64,000 bases of DNA from Microbacterium sp. 5K110 (GTDB taxonomy: Bacteria > Actinomycetota > Actinomycetes > Actinomycetales > Microbacteriaceae). The DNA lies in contig NZ_VBUM01000001.1 in the NCBI RefSeq assembly GCF_005774735.1, positions 62,001 to 126,000 on the forward strand, read 5' to 3'. The notes under the pieces are model-generated. The model was given only the letters and a program-made list of their open reading frames with translations. It did no database searches and was not told the origin of the DNA. Made by a program: the position numbers and the translations under genes. How positions within the stretch are numbered: the first letter of the stretch is position 1; every line of letters starts with the position of its first letter. Positions 26,927 to 34,000 of this stretch are shown piece after piece.

Positions 26927-27541
26927 CTACTGCTCCGCCGCGAGATGGGCGTAGAACTCGTCCTCGATGGCCTGCCTGCGAGCCACGTCGTCCTTGACGA
27001 ACTGCGTGAAGTCGGCATCCCGGTCGGGGATCACCGTCTCCACCAGCATGGGATGCTCGTCCTCGCCCGGCCACACCGCCTGCCGCGTCGGACGGTCGGT
27101 GTTGAGCTTCGTGCCGCACGCGGTCACCGCGTCCCGAAGCTGCGGCACGAACGCCCAGAAGTCGCGCCACCAGCCGAACGGTGCCGAGCCGTGCTGCTTC
27201 TTGTCGTAGGCGTTGAGGTAGTGCTGCCGCAGCGCCGACAGCGGCCACACCAGCTCCGGGTGCCGATGCCAGAACGGCGGCACGACGTTCACGCTCAGGC
27301 CGAACTCGTGACGCAGCCAGTTCACGAAGGCGTTCAGCTCCAGCCACTCCACCTGCGCCTCGGCCGCGGTCAGGATGTTCCAGTTGACGGGGCGCGGCGG
27401 CTCCGGCGTGTCCTTCGCCTCGGCGTCCGGCTCCTTGGCCGGCCTCGGCGAAGGTGTCACCGGCTCGGGCTCCGGTTCCTCGAGCGGAGGCACATCGAAG
27501 TCGGGGTCATCGGGCGGGAACAGCGTCTCGTCGGTGGTCAT
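26927..27541 (-). CDS. DUF4913-like protein
   Basis: A 204-aa protein with an acidic Pro/Glu-rich N-terminus (residues 1-50) and a compact C-terminal domain: WNILTAAEAQVEWLELNAFV, FWHRHPELVWPLSALRQHYL, WWRDFWAFVPQLRDAVTACG. The HPE..W.L.AL pattern recalls DUF4913, common on actinobacterial mobile elements with unknown function. Start ATG 27541, ten bases after the SSB stop, so the two are co-transcribed; the methylase-helicase follows after 20 bases. Confidence 0.7.
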   Translation of the reverse strand: MTTDETLFPPDDPDFDVPPLEEPEPEPVTPSPRPAKEPDAEAKDTPEPPRPVNWNILTAAEAQVEWLELNAFVNWLRHEFGLSVNVVPPFWHRHPELVWPLSALRQHYLNAYDKKQHGSAPFGWWRDFWAFVPQLRDAVTACGTKLNTDRPTRQAVWPGEDEHPMLVETVIPDRDADFTQFVKDDVARRQAIEDEFYAHLAAEQ

Positions 27542-27550
27542 GACGCGGCC

Positions 27551-27991
27551 TCACAGCGTCATCGGACGGGGTGACGGTTGCTGGGGGATGGTCGGGTCTG
27601 GCGCTTCGATGGCTGCGCTCTCGACGTGCTGCGTGCGCGAGCGGCCGCGATCGACGGCGTAGCTCGTGCGGGCGGCATCGGGGCCGATGTGCGTGGCGAT
27701 GAACTCCTCGCCGCTGATCGTCTCGCCGTTCTTCTCGTAGCTGAACTTCTGGACGTGCCCGCTGGCGACGAAGGTGTCGCCGCGCGCGAACTTCTCGTAG
27801 GCGTGCTCCGCGGTCTTCCGGAACATCTTGAACGGGTAGAACTTCGTCTCGCCCTGGGTGAACGAGCCGTCCGGGTTGCGCTCGAACTGCTCCTGACCGA
27901 TCCAGGCGAACAGTCGCGCCTCTCCTTTCTCGTTGAAGGACAGTTGCGGGTCGCTGGCGAAGAAGCCCCACAGGGACTCTTTGGTTCGCAT
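27551..27991 (-). CDS. ssb: Single-stranded DNA-binding protein
   Basis: A 146-aa OB-fold protein that binds ssDNA during transfer or replication of the element. The core runs from GFFASDPQLSFNEKGEARLF to FYPFKMFRKTAEHAYEKFAR, GDTFVASGHVQKFSYEKNGE, the strand order of bacterial SSB. The C-terminal tail is disordered and lacks the acidic DDDIPF tip, ending instead in PSPRPMTL, so docking to host repair proteins may be lost. First gene of the rightmost-to-left operon towards the methylase-helicase. An AGGTGCGCA motif lies 47 bp upstream. Confidence 0.85.
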   Translation of the reverse strand: MRTKESLWGFFASDPQLSFNEKGEARLFAWIGQEQFERNPDGSFTQGETKFYPFKMFRKTAEHAYEKFARGDTFVASGHVQKFSYEKNGETISGEEFIATHIGPDAARTSYAVDRGRSRTQHVESAAIEAPDPTIPQQPSPRPMTL

Positions 27992-28082
27992 CGGGATGCT
28001 CCTAACTTCTCCTGCCGAGAGAGGACTGCTACCCGATAGGTGCGCAAGCTCGACCGTCCGCGCCCCGGGCTACTGTGATGAC

Positions 28083-28119
28083 ATGGCTGAGAGGCGAGCG
28101 TCGCCTGGGCAGAGAACGC
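28083..28119 (+). pseudogene. 5' end of a gene split by the metal-resistance insertion
   Basis: A leaderless-type start: TACTGT at 28071-28076, six bases, then ATG at 28083. The codons read MAERRASPGQRT and break at 28119, where the inserted unit begins. Removing 28120-31207 and one copy of the AACGC duplication joins this segment in frame to the reading frame that ends at 31589. Confidence 0.75.
28115..28119. repeat. Target-site duplication, left copy (AACGC)
   Basis: AACGC directly abuts the left inverted repeat and recurs directly after the right one at 31208-31212. A five-base duplication is typical of Tn3-, Tn7/Tn5053- and many IS21-type transpositions. Confidence 0.85.
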
Positions 28120-28145
28120 TGTAGGGACTCTTCGGAAATGTCCAT
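28120..28145 (+). repeat. Left terminal inverted repeat
   Basis: TGTAGGGAC, seven variable bases, then GAAATGTCCAT region; it matches the reverse complement of 31182-31207 at 22 of 26 positions. Confidence 0.85.
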
Positions 28146-28250
28146 TTCGTGGAGGAAATGTCCACGAGATGTCTATCCGGGACATCTTCCGGGAGGATCG
28201 CGGGTCGAAGAGCGAAGGTGCAAGCGCGAGACCGAGTACAGCCACTGATG

Positions 28251-28272
28251 TATAGTCAGCATGTGCTGACTA
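28251..28272 (+). promoter_or_regulatory. cmtR promoter and operator palindrome
   Basis: TATAGT (28251-28256) is a -10 element six bases before the GTG start. The perfect palindrome TAGTCAGCATGTGCTGACTA (28253-28272) covers both the -10 element and the start codon, so bound repressor would block transcription initiation directly. Confidence 0.85.
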
Positions 28273-28622
28273 TTGCCGATCGACTCGATGTGATGAACCG
28301 GCTCGGCCGAGCTATGGCCGACCCGACCCGCTCTCGGATCCTCCTGACCCTCTTGACCGGCCCGAGTTATCCGGCGGTGCTGTCTCGTGATTTGGGGCTG
28401 TCCCGCTCGAACGTGTCGAACCATCTGACGTGTCTGCGCGGGTGCGGGATCGTGGTGGCTGAGCCCGAGGGCCGGCAGACCCGGTACGAGGTCGCAGACC
28501 CGCACCTCGCGCGCGCGCTGACGGCGCTGGTTGATGTGACGCTCGCGGTCGACGAGAGCGTGCCATGCATGGACCCGGACTGCGGGGTCGAGGGCTGCGT
28601 GGCGGGGGAGGTTCGGGCGTGA
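28263..28622 (+). CDS. cmtR: Cd/Pb-sensing ArsR-family repressor CmtR
   Basis: A 119-aa winged-helix repressor that releases DNA on binding cadmium or lead. With the GTG at 28263 as residue 1, the metal ligands fall exactly at Cys57 and Cys61 (HLTCLRGCG) and Cys102 (SVPCMD), the positions known for Mycobacterium tuberculosis CmtR; this and the leaderless -10 decide the start over the ATG at 28248. ADPTRSRILLTLL and LSRSNVSNHL form the DNA-binding helices. Its last bases overlap the ATPase start (GTGA). Likely autoregulates the whole three-gene operon. Confidence 0.93.
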   Translation: MLTIADRLDVMNRLGRAMADPTRSRILLTLLTGPSYPAVLSRDLGLSRSNVSNHLTCLRGCGIVVAEPEGRQTRYEVADPHLARALTALVDVTLAVDESVPCMDPDCGVEGCVAGEVRA

Positions 28623-30520
28623 GCGCGGTCACGGGCTCGCAAGCCGAACACGTCGACCTCGACGACGATGATGACGATCACCGGCCGTGGTATCGGAGCC
28701 CGAGCGTTCTGATCCCGATCGCCTCCGGCGTCGCGTTCGCCGCCGGTCTGGTGTGCGAGTGGACCGGCGCGGAGACCGCGGGTCTGGTGTTGTTCTGGAT
28801 CGGTCTGCTGCTGGGCGCGTACACGTTCGTGCCGGGCGCGCTGCGCAAACTGTTCACCAAGGGCAAGCTCGGTATCGGCCTGCTCATGACGATCAGCGCC
28901 ACCGGGGCGGTGATCCTCGGCTACGTCGAGGAGGCCGCCGCACTCGCGTTCTTGTACTCCATCGCGGAGGCGCTGGAAGACAAGGCCATGGACCGCGCCC
29001 GCGCAGGGCTGCGGGCACTGTTGAAGCTCGTGCCCGACACCGCACTCGTCAAGGGCGGCGACGCCACCACGGAGGTGGAGGCGAAGGAGCTGCGTGTCGG
29101 CGATGTGCTCGTTGTCCGGCCGGGCGAACGGATCGCGACAGACGGCATCGTGCGTGCCGGGCGGAGCAGCCTGGACACGTCCGCGATCACAGGCGAGTCG
29201 ATCCCGGTCGAGGTCGAGCCCGGCATTGACGTGTCGGCCGGGTCGATCAACACCACCGGCGTCCTCGAGGTCGAGGCCACCGCCGCTGGCACCGACAACT
29301 CGCTCACCACGATTGTGGAACTGGTCGAGCAGGCGCAGGCCGAGAAGGGCGACCGCGCCCGCCTGGCCGACCGCATCGCCCGCCCCCTCGTTCCCGGCGT
29401 GATGATCCTCGCCGTGCTGGTCGGCGTGCTCGGGTCGCTGCTGAGCGGCGACCCCGGGGTGTGGATCACCCGTGCTCTGGTCGTGCTGGTCGCAGCGTCG
29501 CCGTGTGCTCTGGCGATCGCTGTCCCGGTCACCGTCGTATCTGCCATCGGCGCCGCGTCAAAGTTCGGTGTGGTTGTGAAGTCCGGTGCCGCGTTCGAGC
29601 GATTCGGTGGCATCCGCCACCTCGCCGTCGACAAGACCGGCACTCTGACCCGCAACAAGCCCACTGTTACCCATGTCGTCACCACCGGCGCGACCCAGGA
29701 TGGTGTGCTGGCATGGGCAGCGAGCCTGGAAGGCCACAGCACGCATCCCCTCGCCGCAGCGATCACCAACGCGGTTCCCGGCGCTCCGGCCGCTACAGAC
29801 GTCCGCGAGACCGCCGGCCACGGCATTGTCGGCACCCTCGACGGAGCTCGTCTCGCCGTAGGGAGTCCACGTTGGCTAGACGCTGGCACGCTGGCCGACG
29901 AAGTGCAGGCGATGGAGTCCGAGGGGATGACCGTTGTCATCATCCACCGCAACGACCAGCCAGTCGGCGCGATCGGGGTGCGGGACGAGCTGCGTCCTGA
30001 GGTTCCTGAGGTCATCGCCACGCTGAACCGGCGCGGGATCGGGGTGACGATGCTCACCGGCGACAATGCCCGCACCGCCGCGGCCCTCGCCGTACAGGCC
30101 GGCATCAGCGACGTGCGCGCCGAACTGCGTCCCGAGGACAAGGCCGCCGCTGTCGCGGAAATGTCGAAGTCGCAGCCCACCGCGATGATCGGGGACGGCA
30201 TCAACGACGCCCCCGCTCTCGCGGCCGCGGACCTGGGGATCGCGATGGGGGCCAAGGGCGCGGATGCTGCGATCGAGTCCGCCGACGTCGCGTTCACCGG
30301 CCACGACCTGCGTCTCATCCCGCAGTCTCTCGCTCACGCCCGTCGCGGCCGCAGCATCATCAACCAGAACGTTGTGCTGTCCATCGCGATCATCGCAATC
30401 CTGCTGCCGCTGGCGATCACCGGCATTCTGGGCCTCGCCGCCGTGGTGCTGGTGCACGAAGTCGCGGAGGTCATTGTGATCCTCAACGGGCTCCGCGCGG
30501 CGCGGCGCACGAAGGCATGA
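28619..30520 (+). CDS. Heavy-metal P1B-type ATPase with SPC motif (CtpG/CadA-like)
   Basis: A 633-aa inner-membrane pump that exports metal ions using ATP. The phosphorylation motif is DKTGTLT with Asp338, the actuator loop ITGESIPV, the P1B-specific HP in HSTHPLA, and the hinge GDGINDAPAL. The membrane metal site reads Ser294-Pro295-Cys296 instead of CPC, the signature of P1B-4 pumps known for Co, Fe, Zn or Cd. There is no CxxC domain; the N-terminus has an Asp/His run (HVDLDDDDDDHR). Co-translated with CmtR, which points to cadmium or lead. GTG start at 28619. Confidence 0.9.
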   Translation: MSAVTGSQAEHVDLDDDDDDHRPWYRSPSVLIPIASGVAFAAGLVCEWTGAETAGLVLFWIGLLLGAYTFVPGALRKLFTKGKLGIGLLMTISATGAVILGYVEEAAALAFLYSIAEALEDKAMDRARAGLRALLKLVPDTALVKGGDATTEVEAKELRVGDVLVVRPGERIATDGIVRAGRSSLDTSAITGESIPVEVEPGIDVSAGSINTTGVLEVEATAAGTDNSLTTIVELVEQAQAEKGDRARLADRIARPLVPGVMILAVLVGVLGSLLSGDPGVWITRALVVLVAASPCALAIAVPVTVVSAIGAASKFGVVVKSGAAFERFGGIRHLAVDKTGTLTRNKPTVTHVVTTGATQDGVLAWAASLEGHSTHPLAAAITNAVPGAPAATDVRETAGHGIVGTLDGARLAVGSPRWLDAGTLADEVQAMESEGMTVVIIHRNDQPVGAIGVRDELRPEVPEVIATLNRRGIGVTMLTGDNARTAAALAVQAGISDVRAELRPEDKAAAVAEMSKSQPTAMIGDGINDAPALAAADLGIAMGAKGADAAIESADVAFTGHDLRLIPQSLAHARRGRSIINQNVVLSIAIIAILLPLAITGILGLAAVVLVHEVAEVIVILNGLRAARRTKA

Positions 30521-31116
30521 CCGGTCTCGTTCATGGCCTCGCGCAGGGAAGGGCGGATGCCGTGAAAATGAATTCCGCCGGCCCTATTGGCTCGCGCGTC
30601 CGACCACGTCTATTCCTGATCGCGTGCGCCGTCGCTGCCGGGGCGGTGCTGATCGACCAGGGAACCAAAGCACTCGCCCTTTCACGGCTCAGCGAACAAG
30701 CCCGCATCCCACTCCTCGGAGACTGGCTCGGCTTGCAGCTCGCGTTCAACCCCGGCACCGTCATGTCCCTCGGATCCGGCTCAACCTGGCTGCTCACCAT
30801 CATCGCGGCCGCGGCATCCGTGGCTCTGCTCATCGCCGCCACGCGCGCCCGCACCGCCGGGTGGGCGGTCGCGATTGGCCTGCTATGGGGCGGCGCGGTC
30901 GGCAACCTCCTGGACCGCCTGCTCGCCCCACCCGGATTCGGTCGCGGCCACGTCACCGACTTCCTCGCCTACGGCAACCTGTTCATCGGCAACCTTGCCG
31001 ACGTCATCCTCGGTGTCGGCGTCGCCCTCGGCATACTCCTCTACGTCTCGCAGTCGAAGGGCAGAAGGTCGAGTCATCAGCCCGACGAGCACAGATCGAC
31101 TCCGAAAGACATCTAG
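30517..31116 (+). CDS. lspA: Signal peptidase II (lipoprotein signal peptidase)
   Basis: A membrane aspartic protease of ~199 aa that removes lipoprotein signal peptides. Four TM helices; LIDQGTKALA in the first loop, catalytic Asp in GNLLDRLL and in GNLADVILG, with HVTDFLAYG between. ATGA overlap with the ATPase gene gives start 30517; an in-frame ATG at 30562 (MKMNSAG...) is an alternative. An lspA copy following a cad-type ATPase is a known cargo pairing in mobile metal-resistance units; why they travel together is unclear. The C-terminal tail is hydrophilic. Confidence 0.88.
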   Translation: MTGLVHGLAQGRADAVKMNSAGPIGSRVRPRLFLIACAVAAGAVLIDQGTKALALSRLSEQARIPLLGDWLGLQLAFNPGTVMSLGSGSTWLLTIIAAAASVALLIAATRARTAGWAVAIGLLWGGAVGNLLDRLLAPPGFGRGHVTDFLAYGNLFIGNLADVILGVGVALGILLYVSQSKGRRSSHQPDEHRSTPKDI

Positions 31117-31181
31117 AAGCATGCTCGCGGCGGCTTTCGAGGACATTCCGCCTGTCACTTCCGCGTCCTGCCGCTGCGAAG

Positions 31182-31207
31182 ATGGACATTTCTGAGCGGT
31201 CCCTACA
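31182..31207 (-). repeat. Right terminal inverted repeat
   Basis: Read on the minus strand it begins TGTAGGGACC and continues to AAATGTCCAT. On the plus strand it starts with ATG (31182), which is in frame with the interrupted gene to its right and could give it a new start (MDISERSLQ...). Confidence 0.85.
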
Positions 31208-31212
31208 AACGC
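31208..31212. repeat. Target-site duplication, right copy (AACGC)
   Basis: Second copy of the five-base duplication that flanks the inserted unit. Confidence 0.85.
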
Positions 31213-31229
31213 GAGAGGTAGGTCGTCCA

Positions 31230-31589
31230 GTGTCGTTCGTGAACAACTCGACCGGCGAAGAGTTCGAGGATGAAGACGAGTACCTGCGTTCGATGAAGCA
31301 GGATGACTCCTACCAGTTCTCATACGACTATGAGTACGTCGCCGACAGATTCGGCGACGGTGATGACGACGTGAAACTGGAGAACGCGAGGCTCAACGTC
31401 TCGCTGACTTGGGACGACTACTCGGCTCCGGGATACGTCGTCTCGTATACCGTCGATTCGCCGACCCCGATTCCAAACGACTGGACGGGCGACGCCGACC
31501 AGATCTTCAATGACTTGTGGCTTGCCGTTACCGCGGACCTGAGTTCGCTTGGTATCGGCTCGCAGCTGCACAAAGACTGGCCGATCTAG
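31230..31589 (+). CDS. 3' part of the interrupted gene; acidic protein of unknown function
   Basis: A 119-aa stretch from GTG 31230: VSFVNNSTGEEFEDEDEYLR, then LNVSLTWDDYSAPGYVVSYT, strongly acidic, with no recognised family. GAGAGG lies upstream of this GTG. The frame is open further left: ATG 31182 in the transposon end is in frame, and the ancestral start at 28083 reads in frame once the insertion is removed. Most of the protein therefore survives, and expression from a replacement start is possible but not shown. Convergent with the coupling-protein gene. Confidence 0.65.
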   Translation: MSFVNNSTGEEFEDEDEYLRSMKQDDSYQFSYDYEYVADRFGDGDDDVKLENARLNVSLTWDDYSAPGYVVSYTVDSPTPIPNDWTGDADQIFNDLWLAVTADLSSLGIGSQLHKDWPI

Positions 31590-31600
31590 CCTCCTCACAG

Positions 31601-33412
31601 TCAGTCGTCGGTGACTGTTGCCTCACCTATCCCTGCGGTGCCCGGCCGCATGATCGCCTCGACCTCGGCGCGCTGGGCGAGCAGCGTCTCGGCTTCCGGC
31701 CGATGGAGCCAGTAACGCATGGTCGTGATGATCGGCGGCGCGGAGCGCAGCAACACGAGCGAGGTGCCCTGGGGCAGGGTGCGGATGTCTTCGACCTTCA
31801 TGATCGGGACGCGGCGGATCGAGCGTTGGTTCGAGCGCAAGCCGCGCTCCCCGATGGTCACGGAGTCAGTCGTCTCGTCGCGTTCGCCGATCAGTGTGGA
31901 GATGTCCTGGAGGTGCCGTGTGTCCGTCCCGCCGCCGAGGACGATCTTGGTGATGCTCGCATCCCACATCGCGGTCGCGGCGTCGTCGCCCCAACGACCT
32001 CGCGCCTGGGCGAGCGACTGGAACACGGGCATCACCGTGAGCCCGGTGCCGCCGCCCTCCGCCATGAGGACCGGAAGCGAAGGCAGAGGCGCGAGGTTCC
32101 CGATCTCGTCGAGCGCGAGCAGCACAGGCGGATCGAGCCGCGCGCCCGGCGAGCGCGCGGCGATGCGCCGAGCCGTCTCTACGAGGTCTTCGATGAACGC
32201 CGCGACGAGCGACGAGGACGCCCCCGCTCCGGCTCCTGTCGCCAGCAGGTAAAGCGTGCCGGACCCGCGCAGGAACGCCTCGGGGTCGAACTGCTCGTCC
32301 TCGCTGGGGCTGACCGCCTCCAGCACCCGTGGGTCGGCGAGCGAGGCGAGGGAGAGCGAGACGCCCTGCCAAATGGAGTCGCGGGTGCGAGGGTCGGATT
32401 GCAGCATCCCGTCGAGCGACTCGGCCCATCCGGTCGCGGCGTGGGGGTGCGACGCGAGAATGGAGACGGCATCCGCCGCAGCCGCAGGGTCGAGCGTCCA
32501 GCGGAATAGCTCGGCGGGTTGCCGGTGATCGAGCGCCGCGGCGTGCAGAAGCGCCTGTAGCGCCGTGCGCGTCTTGCCTTCCCAGAATCCGCCGTTCTCG
32601 ACAGAGGGGCCGGAGAGCCCGGTTCCCGCGGCGAGACCTGTGCCGCGGATCATCGCGGTCAGGGGCACCTCGCACCCGCGGATCGGTGACCACCGCAGAC
32701 CCGCGGGCACGCCCTCGGCGAGGTGCTGGGGATCGAACACGGAGACTGGGCCGCCGTGCGACTGGCGGGCGCGGAGCGTCGCCGTGAGGTTGTCTGGCCG
32801 GGTCGAGGTCGTGATGACCGCACCGGGCGCGTCGAGGATGGTGTTGATGACGATGTTCGCGCCCTTGCCGGATCTCGGCGGGCCGATCAGCAGGATCGAG
32901 TCCTCCACGGATGTCCACACGCGCTTGCCGCGCGAAGTGCCGAGGAGGTAGCCGACCTGCTCGGGTTTCGGGTCGGTGAGCGAGGGGCGCAGGGTCTTCG
33001 CTCGACGCAGGAGGTCGCGTTCGGATGCGGCCCGCTGCACATCGCGCCCCTCGGCGATTCCCTCGATCCGGTTCGGGTCGGCCTTGGTCCGCTTGCCCAG
33101 CTCGCGCACCCATCGCCAGATGAACCACGTCGCCGTTCCGACGGCAGTGAGCAGGAGTGCGACGGTGATCCAGTAGGCGACCGGGCTGAGTGACGCGGAG
33201 CCGAGTGCCGAGCCGGGGTCATCGGGGTGGAAGACCACGCCGACTCCCGCTTCGAGACCTGCCGCAGGCTGGGGCGCAACTGTGACGAACGCAGCGATGC
33301 TCCCGGCCAAGCGCAGCGCACCGGCCAGCAGCATCGCACCGATGAGCGCGCCGAGGGCGAGGTTCGTCAGCTCGTCGCCGAACGCCCTGGCTCGCGGTGA
33401 CGAACTGGTCAT
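31601..33412 (-). CDS. TraG/VirD4-type coupling ATPase (T4CP)
   Basis: A 603-aa membrane ATPase that links the transferred DNA to the type IV secretion channel. Two TM helices lie near residues 17-48 and 78-98. Walker A is GPPRSGKGANIVINT, Walker B LLALDEIGNLAPLP, and TGLTVMPVFQSLAQARGRWG follows, as in TraG/VirD4 proteins (TraM_recognition TraD-like region). ATG 33412 overlaps the upstream stop by ATGA. It is the last gene of the transfer operon. Confidence 0.9.
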   Translation of the reverse strand: MTSSSPRARAFGDELTNLALGALIGAMLLAGALRLAGSIAAFVTVAPQPAAGLEAGVGVVFHPDDPGSALGSASLSPVAYWITVALLLTAVGTATWFIWRWVRELGKRTKADPNRIEGIAEGRDVQRAASERDLLRRAKTLRPSLTDPKPEQVGYLLGTSRGKRVWTSVEDSILLIGPPRSGKGANIVINTILDAPGAVITTSTRPDNLTATLRARQSHGGPVSVFDPQHLAEGVPAGLRWSPIRGCEVPLTAMIRGTGLAAGTGLSGPSVENGGFWEGKTRTALQALLHAAALDHRQPAELFRWTLDPAAAADAVSILASHPHAATGWAESLDGMLQSDPRTRDSIWQGVSLSLASLADPRVLEAVSPSEDEQFDPEAFLRGSGTLYLLATGAGAGASSSLVAAFIEDLVETARRIAARSPGARLDPPVLLALDEIGNLAPLPSLPVLMAEGGGTGLTVMPVFQSLAQARGRWGDDAATAMWDASITKIVLGGGTDTRHLQDISTLIGERDETTDSVTIGERGLRSNQRSIRRVPIMKVEDIRTLPQGTSLVLLRSAPPIITTMRYWLHRPEAETLLAQRAEVEAIMRPGTAGIGEATVTDD

Positions 33413-33999
33413 GCCGGGTGTCCGATGACGCAGGTGCCCGAGACGCGGCCGAGCAGGATGACCTCGTGCGTGGGGCTCAGATCGAGCAGACCCGGCTCGA
33501 TCTGAGCCCTTGCCGCTCCGTCGCCGCTTGCCGCGGCGTGCCGGACGATGACCGCTACGGCCACATCCTCGCCTGGTACGAAGCCCTCGCCATTCTGGAG
33601 TGCGCGCGGGTGCGAAGGCTCCGTCGCATCCCGCGCGGAGTCGCCATCCTCGACCGAGGCCCGCGGTCCTGCGGGCGGGGACTGGTCGAGGGACACGGGG
33701 TGCAGTGGAGCGGTCACGATATCCGTGTAGACGGTGCCATCGAGTTCGTGCACCACGACGCGGACTGGGGAGCGGCGCTGCTCGATCACTTCGCTGATGA
33801 TCTGCGCGAACGAGTGCCGCTGCCACGGCGGAGCGAACGTCGGCGGACCGAACAGCTTCCCGTCGACCACGACGCGCAGCGTCGCGTCCGCCTGCACGGT
33901 CATCGTCACGACCGGCAGCACGGGCGGCACGTTGGCTGAGTCCTCCTGCTCGGCGCTCTCTGAGCGAGCGCGGCGTCGCCGCGAAAGGGTGATGGACAT
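33409..33999 (-). CDS. Transfer-operon protein of unknown function
   Basis: A 196-aa soluble protein with a basic/Ser-rich N-terminus (MSITLSRRRRARSESAEQED), a beta-rich middle (VVTMTVQADATLRVVVDGKL, APPWQRHSFAQIISEVIEQR, VRVVVHELDGTVYTDIV) and a short C-terminal domain VILLGRVSGTCVIGHPA. Not recognised. It lies between the VirB4-like and VirD4-like ATPases with an ATGA overlap on one side and AATG abutting a stop on the other, so its dosage is tied to them. Confidence 0.75.
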   Translation of the reverse strand: MSITLSRRRRARSESAEQEDSANVPPVLPVVTMTVQADATLRVVVDGKLFGPPTFAPPWQRHSFAQIISEVIEQRRSPVRVVVHELDGTVYTDIVTAPLHPVSLDQSPPAGPRASVEDGDSARDATEPSHPRALQNGEGFVPGEDVAVAVIVRHAAASGDGAARAQIEPGLLDLSPTHEVILLGRVSGTCVIGHPA

Positions 34000-34000
34000 T

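Larger units (their letters stand above)
28120..31207. mobile_element. 3.09-kb transposon-like unit with cmtR, a P-type ATPase and lspA but no transposase
   Basis: Bounded by 26-bp inverted repeats that begin TGTAGGGAC (22 of 26 positions identical) and by AACGC duplications. Each end carries a further copy of a GGAAATGTCC-like word further in (left ~28154-28163, right ~31142-31151), as seen in elements whose transposase binds several end repeats (IS21, Tn7 or Tn5053 types). It encodes only the three cargo genes, so it must have been mobilised in trans or have lost its transposase. Confidence 0.8.

Noticed and set aside
26906-26927. Possibility that MARQRSRKPWPGQLEFDL is a separate short peptide gene
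   Set aside because: It remains in frame with the helicase and has no stop before it; kept as the likely helicase N-terminus, with the uncertainty noted.
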